Source: Bacteroidota bacterium (GTDB lineage Bacteria; Bacteroidota; Ignavibacteria; Ignavibacteriales; Ignavibacteriaceae). Taken from it: 38,646 nt of DNA. Below are positions 15,794-23,369 of this stretch, piece after piece. The notes under the pieces were generated by a model, which did no database searches, was not told the origin of the DNA, and saw only the letters and a program-made list of their open reading frames with translations. Position numbers and translations under genes: made by a program. Numbering within the stretch: position 1 is the stretch's first letter; every line of letters begins with the position of its first letter. The stretch covers positions 1-38,646 of the forward strand of contig JAEXTA010000018.1 of NCBI GenBank assembly GCA_023453665.1, written 5' to 3'.

Positions 15794-16208
15794 CAGGATA
15801 CGCTGTTAGTTTACAGGAACACATTTCATTCATTTAGATCCCCGGTTAATCGAAAAGGAGACGTTCCCATCAGCTTAGAGCAAAAAAATAGTTCACTTGT
15901 CATTGAACAAAAGCAAAAACAGAAATCCCAATAACCCACCCGCAAAGATGAGTATTGCAAATATCTGAAAGACATTATTTGATAAAACTTCCATAACACC
16001 CTCAATAGTTAATTAGCCCACAACAGAAATGATTTTATAAATTCTGTGCCAGCAAACAGTCTGATCAAATCTTTCAATTATTAAGCAAAAAGAATCTTAA
16101 CGGACCAATACTGTGTACATAAATAATCCTGAGTCTCAATTTAAGAGGCATCTGAACGGACATTTTTTTAATTTGCAATCAACAAGTTTAACGATCCATT
16201 GAAAATTT
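15794..16208. other. 415-bp intergenic region containing one miniprotein gene
   Basis: The only coding feature supported is the 33-residue membrane protein on the minus strand at 15893-15994. The rest (15794-15892 and 15995-16208) shows no palindromic repeat, tRNA-like fold or other open frame worth calling; it probably holds the promoters of the miniprotein and of the DinB-like gene. Confidence 0.5.
15893..15994 (-). CDS. 33-residue single-helix membrane miniprotein
   Basis: ATG 15994 to TGA 15893 encodes 33 residues: a polar start (MEVLSNN), a hydrophobic helix (VFQIFAILIFAGGLLGFLLL and a few more Leu), and a charged end (FNDK). A Shine-Dalgarno-like GAGGGTG stretch lies just before the ATG. 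The composition, clean helix length and positioned ribosome-binding site support a real small membrane protein. Its function is unknown; such miniproteins often bind and tune a larger membrane complex. Confidence 0.55.
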   Translation of the reverse strand: MEVLSNNVFQIFAILIFAGGLLGFLFLLLFNDK

Positions 16209-16775
16209 ATGAAGTCATCAGAGCTTTTTTTGCATTTAATGAATTACTACTCTGAAGCAATATCCAGGGTTGAATTGAATTTTCTTAAACTGTCTTTTGA
16301 ACAAATCAATCATAAACCTTCCCCTGAAAAATGGAGCTGCGGCGAATGTTTTGAACATCTGTTGAAAACTAACGGATTATATATCCCGATTTTTAATAAA
16401 CTTATTAACCAATTGGTTGATCAGAAGAATGATAACGGCGAAGAATTTAGGAATACTTTTACAGGAAAGTTTATTATCAAAACAGTAGACCCGGAACAAA
16501 TCAAAAGATATAAATCCCCGAAAGCGTTCAGGTTGAGTGTGAGTAATGTAAGAAATGATGTAATACAAAAGTTCCTGGATCAGGAAAAGCAATTGTTTAC
16601 ACTGATTCAAAAATTTGAGGGAAAAGATTTAAATAAGATTAAAGTAACATCCCCGGCATCAGTGATGATAAGGTATAATCTTGGTGATTGTTTGACAATA
16701 CTCGCTTATCACAACAAACGACATATAAATCAGGCTGAAAAAGCGTTAAATAGTTTTGCTCCAATAATAAAGTAA
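16209..16775 (+). CDS. DinB/YfiT-like metal-binding four-helix protein
   Basis: A 188-residue protein of the DinB superfamily. The hallmarks seen are INHKPSPEKWSCGECFEHLL near 38-57, where the W-S and first His lie, and YHNKRHINQAEKAL near the C-terminus, giving the His triad that binds a divalent metal. Members act as thiol-dependent S-transferases (bacillithiol, mycothiol) or have no known function. The next gene follows after 1 bp, so it heads a likely operon with the membrane protein, the cobalamin adenosyltransferase and perhaps the B12-binding protein. Confidence 0.8.
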   Translation: MKSSELFLHLMNYYSEAISRVELNFLKLSFEQINHKPSPEKWSCGECFEHLLKTNGLYIPIFNKLINQLVDQKNDNGEEFRNTFTGKFIIKTVDPEQIKRYKSPKAFRLSVSNVRNDVIQKFLDQEKQLFTLIQKFEGKDLNKIKVTSPASVMIRYNLGDCLTILAYHNKRHINQAEKALNSFAPIIK

Positions 16776-16776
16776 A

Positions 16777-17187
16777 ATGAAAATTAAAATTATTTTGTTG
16801 TTAGGTTTATTCGGGGTGCTGATGGGTTTTGCTACCGTTTACGGGCTAATCATTAATAATGAACTGTTGTACTGGTTATTTATTTATCTTGTCAGTGCTA
16901 TTGTTTTGGCAAAAACTGTTAAGGAAAAGTTTTTCAGAAACGGCTTTGTTCTTGGATTTATTTTATCCATCGCGGTCTCATTCATACAAATCATATTATT
17001 TGATGAATACCTTGTAAATAATCCACAGCTTAACAACGAGATGGGAAAACTTCCTGATTCATTTGAACCCAAAACTTTTTTTATGCTGATAGCACCACTA
17101 ATCGCGATAATATCCGGGCTTATCGTCGGTGTATTTACTACAGCATTTAAAAGATTATTCCATAAAACAGAGAATAAAATTTTATGA
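16777..17187 (+). CDS. Hypothetical four-helix membrane protein
   Basis: A 136-residue protein that I do not assign to a named family. Four hydrophobic helices are clear at about 3-26, 30-48, 55-75 and 101-125, the last followed by a basic cytoplasmic tail (KRLFHKTENK). The loop between helices 3 and 4 is acidic and polar (about 76-100). The size and layout recall DUF4199 proteins of Bacteroidota, but this is only a resemblance. It begins 1 bp after the DinB-like gene and its stop overlaps the start of the cobalamin adenosyltransferase gene by 4 bp (ATGA). Confidence 0.6.
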   Translation: MKIKIILLLGLFGVLMGFATVYGLIINNELLYWLFIYLVSAIVLAKTVKEKFFRNGFVLGFILSIAVSFIQIILFDEYLVNNPQLNNEMGKLPDSFEPKTFFMLIAPLIAIISGLIVGVFTTAFKRLFHKTENKIL

Positions 17188-17714
17188 CACTTGAAAATGG
17201 ATTTGTACAAATTTATACCGGCAATGGAAAAGGAAAAACTACTGCTGCAATAGGTCAGGCAGTAAGAGCGGCGGGGTTCGGATTAAAAACTTACATCGTA
17301 CAGTTCATGAAAGAATTTCCTTATAATGAATTAAAAAGCCTCAGTCAACTTGGTGAATGGATAACAGTTGAGCAATTTGCCGGAGATGATTTTGTTTATA
17401 AAAAACAATTGCCTCCCAAAGAAGAAATTGACAAAGCAGTAAAAGGATTAAGTTCTGCAAGACTGAATATGTTAAGCGGCAACTATAATTTAATTGTACT
17501 CGATGAAGCCCTCGTGTCAATATATTTTAAGCTCATAACAACACAACAGATTTTGGATTTTATTGAAAGTAAACCAGCAGAGATCGAATTAATTTTAACC
17601 GGAAGATACTGTCCGCAGGAAATTATTGATAAAGCAGACCTGGTTACCGAAATGAAAGAAATTAAACACTATTACATGAAAGGGGTATTATCCCGCAGAG
17701 GTATCGAATCATAA
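17184..17714 (+). CDS. cobO: Cob(I)alamin adenosyltransferase, CobA/CobO/BtuR type
   Basis: A 176-residue enzyme that transfers the adenosyl group of ATP to cob(I)alamin, making adenosylcobalamin. The Walker A loop GNGKGKTT lies at 13-20 directly after the first strand (FVQIYT), as in all CobO/BtuR proteins. Also seen: YIVQFMKE, the Walker B-like NLIVLDEALV, the strand LILTGRYCP, and the end segment DLVTEMKEIKHYYMKGV, which in the family covers the active site. The ATG overlaps the preceding stop. No other B12-synthesis gene is nearby; instead a B12-binding protein lies 69 bp downstream, so the cofactor made here may feed that sensor or adenosylate salvaged B12. Confidence 0.93.
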   Translation: MTLENGFVQIYTGNGKGKTTAAIGQAVRAAGFGLKTYIVQFMKEFPYNELKSLSQLGEWITVEQFAGDDFVYKKQLPPKEEIDKAVKGLSSARLNMLSGNYNLIVLDEALVSIYFKLITTQQILDFIESKPAEIELILTGRYCPQEIIDKADLVTEMKEIKHYYMKGVLSRRGIES

Positions 17715-17783
17715 ATTTTATGTTCATTTGGAACTTTATTCAAGAAATAATCATTTACACATTTATAAAGCGGATAATTGTTT

Positions 17784-18446
17784 ATGAAAAAACAAATTGT
17801 TAAAAAGTCATTCAGCGAAGTTTTTTTTCTGGATTATTTCAACAGCCTGGCAGAAGGTGATAAATCACACTGTGCAGAAATAGTTACTGAGCTTTTATCC
17901 AGAAATGTTGATATAAAAGATATTTACACTGACTTATACCAGCGTTCACTCTATCGTATTGGTAAGTTATGGGATGAAGGAAAATATTCAATCGCCGAAG
18001 AACATTCAGCCACACAAATTACACTACACTTGATTAATACTATCTTGCCCAAAAAGTCAGTAAAGAAAAAAGGGAAGAGTGCATTAATCACATGTATAGA
18101 TAAAGAATATCATGAAATTGGCGCAAAAATGGTTTCAAATATTTTTGAGTTTAACGGATGGAATACACGTTTCCTCGGCTCATCAGTGCCGGCAAAAGAA
18201 ATATTAAAGTTTATCAGAGCAAATAAACCCGAGTTTGTCGGATTGTCTTTCAATCTCTATCTGAATCTGTTAAGGCTTTATACTGTTATTGAATCAATAA
18301 AAAAATTTTTTCCGGATCAAAAAATAATAATTGGCGGCCAGGCGGCTAAACAGGAAAAAAAGAATTTACTCAAACAGTTTCCTGACCTGCTGTACTTCGA
18401 TTCACTTCACGAACTGGATGAATTTATTAAATCAAATTCCAGGTAA
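17784..18446 (+). CDS. Stand-alone cobalamin-binding protein with CarH-type light-sensor motif
   Basis: ATG 17784 gives 220 residues. The N-terminal half (about 10-90) is a four-helix bundle of the B12-binding cap type and contains W63, nine residues, then E73-H74: the W-x9-EH signature of CarH/LitR photoreceptors, where the Trp and the Glu-His pair surround the adenosyl group. The C-terminal half (about 97-220) is a Rossmann-like B12 domain with E108-x-H110-x-x-G113, then 41 residues, S155, and G184-G185 after a further 28, which matches the usual spacing; H110 would be the lower axial ligand. The MerR-type DNA-binding domain of CarH is missing, so the protein resembles AerR-like antirepressors that act through a partner. 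Corrinoid methyltransfer protein is the main alternative. Confidence 0.82.
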   Translation: MKKQIVKKSFSEVFFLDYFNSLAEGDKSHCAEIVTELLSRNVDIKDIYTDLYQRSLYRIGKLWDEGKYSIAEEHSATQITLHLINTILPKKSVKKKGKSALITCIDKEYHEIGAKMVSNIFEFNGWNTRFLGSSVPAKEILKFIRANKPEFVGLSFNLYLNLLRLYTVIESIKKFFPDQKIIIGGQAAKQEKKNLLKQFPDLLYFDSLHELDEFIKSNSR

Positions 18447-18562
18447 GCTTGAAATTATATACTACTTATTTTTACACAAAATCGTAAATAGTCTGATAAG
18501 CGGTTTTCAATGCTTAGGAAAAAATTGACTTGTTTACATTTTTCATTTAAGTTTATACTGGA

Positions 18563-18883
18563 ATGAAGATGAAAACAATATCACTATATAACCGTGTAAA
18601 TTTTGAAGCAATTATCTGGACTTCTGCATTAGTTTTCCTTGCCTTAAGTAACCCTTCAACTGATAATCATTTTACGTTTTGTTTATTTAATAATCTTGGA
18701 ATAGGATTCTGTCCCGGCTGTGGTATCGGGCACTCAATCTCTCACATTTTCAGATTGGAGTTTTACGAATCATTCATTTCGCACCCTTTGGGAATACCGG
18801 CATTCATCATACTTATCTTCAGGATAATTCAATTAACGCGCGAACAAATATCAATCAATAACAATAAAATAATTCCAAACTGA
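18563..18883 (+). CDS. DUF2752 membrane protein
   Basis: A 106-residue protein with two membrane helices (about 16-32 and 70-90) and the DUF2752 signature C50-P-G-C53-G-x-G-H-S between them, preceded by the short 'CLFNNLGIGF' strand. The paired cysteines suggest metal binding or redox chemistry; the family's function is unknown. A -10-like TATACT at 18554-18559 sits so close that ATG 18569 (two codons in) could be the real start. TM2-domain protein follows after 13 bp, a pairing often seen in Bacteroidota. Confidence 0.8.
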   Translation: MKMKTISLYNRVNFEAIIWTSALVFLALSNPSTDNHFTFCLFNNLGIGFCPGCGIGHSISHIFRLEFYESFISHPLGIPAFIILIFRIIQLTREQISINNNKIIPN

Positions 18884-18896
18884 AGGGAGAATTATT

Positions 18897-19244
18897 ATGG
18901 ATAAAATTTACCAGTATATGCCAACTCTTGAAATGGATGAAATGGCATACGTTCAAACCCTTGTTAAGGATATGGATGATGCTAAACTACAGCAGTTTGC
19001 AACAATATATTCTTCAAGAAGAAAAGATGCACAAACGATTCTGCTTCTGACATTAATCGGGTTTCTTGGTATTGCCGGAGTTCAACGGTTTGTTCTTGAT
19101 CAGATTGGAATGGGTTTGTTGTACTTATTCACCGGCGGTCTTTGCGTAATCGGTACAATAATCGACCTTGTTAATTATAAAAAACTGGCATTCGATTATA
19201 ATCTGAAAGTTGCACGCCAGGTTGCAGCAATGGTTGGCTCTTAG
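18897..19244 (+). CDS. TM2-domain membrane protein
   Basis: A 115-residue protein. The soluble start (about 1-45) is acidic and helical; residues about 50-100 form the TM2 domain: two helices joined by a short turn, with LLLTLIGFLGIAGVQRFVL and then GMGLLYLFTGGLCVIGTIIDL, matching the G-x-x-G-x-x-R/H-x-F...G-x-x-x-L...D-L pattern of the family. A strong ribosome-binding site (AGGGAG) lies 8 bases before the ATG. It ends the unit: an intrinsic terminator stands 28 bp after its stop. Function unknown. Confidence 0.88.
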   Translation: MDKIYQYMPTLEMDEMAYVQTLVKDMDDAKLQQFATIYSSRRKDAQTILLLTLIGFLGIAGVQRFVLDQIGMGLLYLFTGGLCVIGTIIDLVNYKKLAFDYNLKVARQVAAMVGS

Positions 19245-19272
19245 TTATTCCGTAACTTTATTTTTAAATATG

Positions 19273-19295
19273 CCCCGCTACAGCGGGGTTTTTTT
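19273..19295 (+). terminator. Intrinsic terminator after the TM2 gene
   Basis: CCCCGC-taca-GCGGGG forms a 6-bp GC stem with a four-base loop, followed at once by seven T. It isolates the TM2 unit from the iron operon promoter that begins about 35 bp downstream. Confidence 0.93.
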
Positions 19296-19328
19296 ATGCT
19301 AAAAATTTCAAATGTAATTGAAGGGCAC

Positions 19329-19357
19329 TTGACATATAATTTAAGTATACTTAACTT
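19329..19357 (+). promoter_or_regulatory. Promoter and palindromic operator of the DtxR-FeoAB operon
   Basis: TTGACA (19329-19334) matches the -35 consensus; TAACTT (19352-19357) is a possible -10 after 17 bp. The perfect 14-bp palindrome TTAAGTATACTTAA (19341-19354) overlaps the spacer and -10. This is the expected place for a DtxR/MntR-type repressor to block polymerase, and the first gene of the operon encodes such a regulator, so autoregulation by metal is likely. Confidence 0.7.
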
Positions 19358-19386
19358 TAGTCAGTTAATTCACTTAAGAACTTAAA

Positions 19387-20049
19387 ATGCATAATATCTC
19401 TAAAGAAGATTACCTGAGCGTGATCTATAAAAACCTTGACAGCAGCGGAAAAATAAAATCAAGCATTATTGCTGAAAAACTTGAAATATCTAACGCCGCA
19501 GTGACTGATATGATAAAAAAACTTTCTCGTGATGGTCATATTAAATATGAAAAGTATAAAGGCATTCAGTTAACAGAATCAGGCAGGAACTATGCAAAGA
19601 ATATGGTGCGCCGCCACAGGATTTGGGAAGTGTTCCTTTCACAGGTAGTAGGTATGCCCTGGGATAAAGTACACGATGAAGCACATAAGCTTGAACATTC
19701 CTGTTCAGATGATCTTATAAACAGGATGGAGGAGATGCTCGACTTTCCCGAATACGATCCGCACGGTGATCCGATTCCGGGTAAAGATGGCACTCTTCCT
19801 AAACTCAGGAAAGCAGTGCCCCTTACACTTCTTAAAGAAAAACAGAAAGCAATAGTGTTAAGAGTAAATGACTTTGATAGTGGTTTCTTAAAATATATGT
19901 CAAAGATCGGGATTGAATTGAATAAAGAAATTTTTATAAATGATATTCTGGAGTTTGATCATTCTATGCTTGTAATCATAGATGGAAAAGAAATAAATCT
20001 TAGCGGTACAGTGGCAGCAAATATTTTTGTCGAAGTAAAAACAAAGTGA
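19387..20049 (+). CDS. DtxR/MntR-family metal-dependent repressor with C-terminal FeoA/SH3-like domain
   Basis: A 220-residue regulator. Winged helix at about 5-70 (IIAEKLEISNAAVTDMIKKL is the recognition unit), dimerisation and metal domain about 72-140, FeoA/SH3-like domain about 145-218. Candidate metal ligands match DtxR spacing exactly: H77, E81, H96, H100, E103, H104, with D8 in the first helix. D8 is the MntR state (DtxR has Met there), whereas H100 replaces the Cys of DtxR and the Glu of MntR, so the metal preference is uncertain. DPHGDPIP at 124-131 is the usual family motif. It heads the feo operon and probably represses it from the TTAAGTATACTTAA site. Confidence 0.9.
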   Translation: MHNISKEDYLSVIYKNLDSSGKIKSSIIAEKLEISNAAVTDMIKKLSRDGHIKYEKYKGIQLTESGRNYAKNMVRRHRIWEVFLSQVVGMPWDKVHDEAHKLEHSCSDDLINRMEEMLDFPEYDPHGDPIPGKDGTLPKLRKAVPLTLLKEKQKAIVLRVNDFDSGFLKYMSKIGIELNKEIFINDILEFDHSMLVIIDGKEINLSGTVAANIFVEVKTK

Positions 20050-20071
20050 TTTTTAGAACAGGTAAACAAAT

Positions 20072-21094
20072 ATGACAGAACCTTTAATTGCATTGATCAT
20101 CGCTGTGTTTGTAATAACATTATTGGTATTGTTTTTCCTTCCCGGGAAAGGAATGTTTTCACAAATACAAAGTGCAAGACGAAACAATAAAAGAATACTT
20201 ATTGAAGACGCTCTCAAATATTTATATGACTGTGAGTATAAAAATGTTATATGTAACCTTAATAGTCTTGCCGGAAATCTTTCCATAACCGCCGATGAAT
20301 CAGCCGCATTAATAACACGTCTTGAAAAAATGGGACTCGTTTCGTTCATCAATAATGAAATTCAACTTACATCCGAGGGAAGATCTTATGCATTAAGAGT
20401 TATAAGAGTACACCGCTTGTGGGAACGCTATTTAGCCGATGAAACCACTACTCCTGAAGTCGAGTGGCATAGTTCCGCAGAAGAGAAAGAACATAATCTG
20501 ACTGCTGAACAGGTTCAGGCACTTGCGGCGCAACTTGGTAATCCGGTTTTTGATCCTCATGGTGATCCAATACCTTCTGCAGAAGGTGAGCTGCCGGGTC
20601 ATAAAGGAATGTTGCTATCAGATATAAAAGCCGGAGAGTTTGTTAGAATTATTCATATTGAAGATGAACCACAGGCAGTATATGCGCAATTGGCTGCACA
20701 AGGTTTGCATCCCGGAATGCAGATTCATCTTATCGAATCATCAAAAGACAGAATAAAATTTGAAGCCGATGGTGAAGAGTGCATACTTGCACCAATAGTT
20801 GCCGCAAATATTACAGTAATACCGATTGAACAACAACACGAAATAAAAAATGAATTCAAAACATTATCTTCATTAAAAGTCGGCGAAGAAGGAATCGTAA
20901 TCGGTATTTCAAAAGCAATTAGAGGCCAGCAAAGAAGAAGACTTTTGGATTTTGGAGTTGTACCGGGTACAAAAATAAAACCAAGTTTAAAAGGTACAAC
21001 CGGTGACCCAACTGCTTATTCAATTAAAGGCACAACAGTAGCATTACGTAAACAACAGGCAGATTTGATATATATAAGAGAGAACGAGAATTGA
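20072..21094 (+). CDS. Membrane-anchored DtxR-like protein with two FeoA domains
   Basis: A 340-residue protein of unusual build. Residues 4-24 form one membrane helix (LIALIIAVFVITLLVLFFLP). A DtxR-like winged helix follows (about 38-108), then a metal/dimerisation domain with D46, H114, E118, H133, E137, E140 and H141, the same spacing as DtxR but with Glu at the Cys102 position, as in MntR/TroR. Then FPDPHGDPIP-like VFDPHGDPIP (159-168), a first FeoA-like domain (about 178-252) and a second, canonical FeoA domain (about 264-336; RRLLDFGVVPGTKI, GDPTAYSIKGTTVALRKQQA). The second domain probably serves as the FeoA partner of FeoB, as no separate feoA exists. It lies 22 bp after the first regulator and 1 bp before feoB. 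Confidence 0.88.
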   Translation: MTEPLIALIIAVFVITLLVLFFLPGKGMFSQIQSARRNNKRILIEDALKYLYDCEYKNVICNLNSLAGNLSITADESAALITRLEKMGLVSFINNEIQLTSEGRSYALRVIRVHRLWERYLADETTTPEVEWHSSAEEKEHNLTAEQVQALAAQLGNPVFDPHGDPIPSAEGELPGHKGMLLSDIKAGEFVRIIHIEDEPQAVYAQLAAQGLHPGMQIHLIESSKDRIKFEADGEECILAPIVAANITVIPIEQQHEIKNEFKTLSSLKVGEEGIVIGISKAIRGQQRRRLLDFGVVPGTKIKPSLKGTTGDPTAYSIKGTTVALRKQQADLIYIRENEN

Positions 21095-21095
21095 T

Positions 21096-21899
21096 ATGAA
21101 TGTAAATCCACAATGCGAAGTATGTCCTGTACATAACGTCGGCAACCTTAAAAAACTCGGTATCAATATGGACCGTTTTGATTTTGTTGTTGCACTCGCA
21201 GGCAATCCTAACACAGGAAAGAGTACAGTTTTCAACAGCCTTACAGGTCTAAAACAACATACAGGTAACTGGCCAGGCAAAACTGTTACAAGAGCTGAAG
21301 GCGGGTTTGAGTTCCGTGATAAACGTTTTAAACTTGTCGACCTTCCCGGTACATATTCACTTCTTTCAACAAGTACCGATGAAGAAGTTGCGCGCGACTT
21401 TATACTTTTCGGTCAGCCCGATGTTACTGTTATTGTTGTTGATGCGACAAGACTTGAAAGAAATTTAAATCTTGTTCTCCAGGTACTTGAAATAACAGAC
21501 CGTGCTGTATTATGTGTCAATCTTATTGACGAAGCCAGAAGACATAAAATTAAAATTGATGACAGAAATTTGTCCCGCGAACTTGGAATTCCTGTTGTAC
21601 TTTGTGCGGCGCGGCAGGAAGAGGGAATCAAAGAACTGCTTCAGTTTATAAGTGAAGTTGCAATAGGTGAATACGTTTGTAAACCACACAGAATTAGCAG
21701 TGACTCCTCACAGATAAAAAAATCAGTTGAAACGTTAACACTGAAAGTACTTGAACTTTTTCCCGGTTTACCAAATGCCAGATGGGTTGCGTTACGTTTA
21801 CTTGAAGGCGACCAGAAAATTATTGATGCTGTAAAATCAGGGGAACTTGGTCAGTTGAGAAAACTAAATAGTTACGAATCAAACATGTCAATAGCATAA
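21096..21899 (+). CDS. feoB: FeoB N-terminal GTPase domain (split ferrous iron transporter)
   Basis: A 267-residue protein equal to the soluble front of FeoB. G1 is GNPNTGKS at 36-43, the switch region HTGNWPGKTVTRAEG follows, G3 is DLPG at 82-85, and N-L-I-D near 142-145 serves as G4. The region after about 190 is the helical GDI-like domain, ending in the typical WVALRLLEGD. An N-terminal C7-x-x-C10-x-x-H13 cluster could bind metal. The TAA at 21897-21899 is the only stop between this and the permease part: the next 4 codons and ATG 21912 are in the same frame. It hydrolyses GTP to gate Fe2+ uptake by the downstream protein. Confidence 0.93.
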   Translation: MNVNPQCEVCPVHNVGNLKKLGINMDRFDFVVALAGNPNTGKSTVFNSLTGLKQHTGNWPGKTVTRAEGGFEFRDKRFKLVDLPGTYSLLSTSTDEEVARDFILFGQPDVTVIVVDATRLERNLNLVLQVLEITDRAVLCVNLIDEARRHKIKIDDRNLSRELGIPVVLCAARQEEGIKELLQFISEVAIGEYVCKPHRISSDSSQIKKSVETLTLKVLELFPGLPNARWVALRLLEGDQKIIDAVKSGELGQLRKLNSYESNMSIA

Positions 21900-21911
21900 G
21901 AAAATTTTATT

Positions 21912-23339
21912 ATGATAAAGGAATCAAAAAACAGCGACGCTATTCTTAACCTCGCAAATAATATGCGGTGGGAACTTGGTGAAAATTTTCACGATTCACT
22001 AATGGAAAATATTTACAGTGATGCAGCAAGAATATCCGCCAAGAGTGTTGTGATAGATGACAGCAAAAAGAAATTTGATATTGATTCTTTTATAGACAAA
22101 CTCGTCACTAGTCCTTATCTCGGGTTTCCGTTAATGTTTCTGCTTCTTGCAATTGTGTTCTGGCTTACCGTCGAAGGAGCTAATGTTCCGTCAGGTATGA
22201 TTGCATCATTACTTGTTGATACTTTTCATCCGGTATTAAAAACATTTTCTGACTCATTTTTGCCATGGTGGTTAAGTGGTGTTTTAATTGATGGGGCTTA
22301 CCTGGCAATGGCATGGGTTATAAGTGTTATGCTTCCGCCAATGGCGATATTCTTCCCTATCTTTACCATACTTGAAGATTTTGGTTACCTGCCGCGTGTA
22401 GCTTTTAATATGGATAGTTTATATAGAAAAGTCGGGGCACACGGTAAACAGGCATTAACAATGAGTATGGGATTCGGATGTAACGCAGCCGGAATAATCG
22501 CAACAAGAATTATTGATAGCCCGCGTGAAAGATTAATTGCCATCATCACAAATAACTTTTCACTTTGTAACGGACGGTGGCCCACACAAATATTAATCGC
22601 AACGATATTCATTGGTTCCGCCGTTCCGGCACATCTTGCAGGATTAGTTTCTGCAGGTGCCGTTGTTGCTGTTGCTGTACTTGGTATAGCTTTCAGTTTG
22701 ATTGTCTCATGGTCATTATCTAAAACTGTTTTAAAAGGTGAAGCCTCTGCATTTACATTAGAACTTCCTCCTTACAGACCACCAAGAATTTTGCAGACAC
22801 TATATACTTCTTTAATTGACAGAACACTATTTGTTCTGTGGCGTGCAATAGTATTTGCAATTCCGGCGGGAATAGTTATCTGGTTAGTATCAAATATTAA
22901 AATCGGTGATGTCAGTATAGCAGTACTATTTATTAATTGGGTTAATCCGTTTGCGTTTATACTTGGGTTGAATGGAGTGATTCTTCTTGCATACATTATT
23001 GCAATTCCCGCAAATGAAATTGTAATTCCAACGGTTCTTATGTTGACTGTATTAGCTTCAGGATTAACAGGCATAGGTGCAGGAGATGGTGTTATGTTTG
23101 AACTTGATTCAGTAGCTGATACGGCAAACATTCTTCATGCAGGCGGCTGGACATTGTTAACCGGCATTAACCTGATGCTGTTCTCATTACTGCATAATCC
23201 ATGTTCGACAACAATCTTTACTATCTATAAAGAAACCAAAAGTGTTAAGTGGACTTTGATTTCAACAATGCTGCCTGTTGTAATGGGATTATTAGTTACA
23301 TTTTTTGTCACACAGATCTGGCGATTGCTGGCTTCTTAA
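21912..23339 (+). CDS. feoB: FeoB C-terminal permease domain (split ferrous iron transporter)
   Basis: A 475-residue inner-membrane protein corresponding to the transmembrane part of FeoB. Two Gate/nucleoside-recognition halves are visible: the first with SMGFGCNAAGIIATRII and NNFSLCNGRWP (about 190-225; the conserved Cys is kept, while the usual G-x-G-C-N-V-P-A reads GFGCNAAG), the second ending in NPCSTTIFTIYKETKS (about 435-450). About 8-10 membrane helices are present. The protein starts with a soluble linker (1-65) that in intact FeoB joins the GTPase domain. No good Shine-Dalgarno box precedes ATG 21912, in keeping with coupled translation or stop readthrough from the GTPase frame. Confidence 0.93.
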   Translation: MIKESKNSDAILNLANNMRWELGENFHDSLMENIYSDAARISAKSVVIDDSKKKFDIDSFIDKLVTSPYLGFPLMFLLLAIVFWLTVEGANVPSGMIASLLVDTFHPVLKTFSDSFLPWWLSGVLIDGAYLAMAWVISVMLPPMAIFFPIFTILEDFGYLPRVAFNMDSLYRKVGAHGKQALTMSMGFGCNAAGIIATRIIDSPRERLIAIITNNFSLCNGRWPTQILIATIFIGSAVPAHLAGLVSAGAVVAVAVLGIAFSLIVSWSLSKTVLKGEASAFTLELPPYRPPRILQTLYTSLIDRTLFVLWRAIVFAIPAGIVIWLVSNIKIGDVSIAVLFINWVNPFAFILGLNGVILLAYIIAIPANEIVIPTVLMLTVLASGLTGIGAGDGVMFELDSVADTANILHAGGWTLLTGINLMLFSLLHNPCSTTIFTIYKETKSVKWTLISTMLPVVMGLLVTFFVTQIWRLLAS

Positions 23340-23369
23340 AAATTTTACCATCCATCTGTAAGGAAAATT

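Noticed and set aside
17715..17783. Cobalamin riboswitch between cobO and the B12-binding protein
   Set aside because: Sixty-nine bases are too few, and no B12-box-like sequence is visible here or upstream of cobO.
18331..18528. Open frame overlapping the 3' end of the B12-binding protein gene
   Set aside because: It lies in another frame of a well-supported gene, shows no domain and has no ribosome-binding site.
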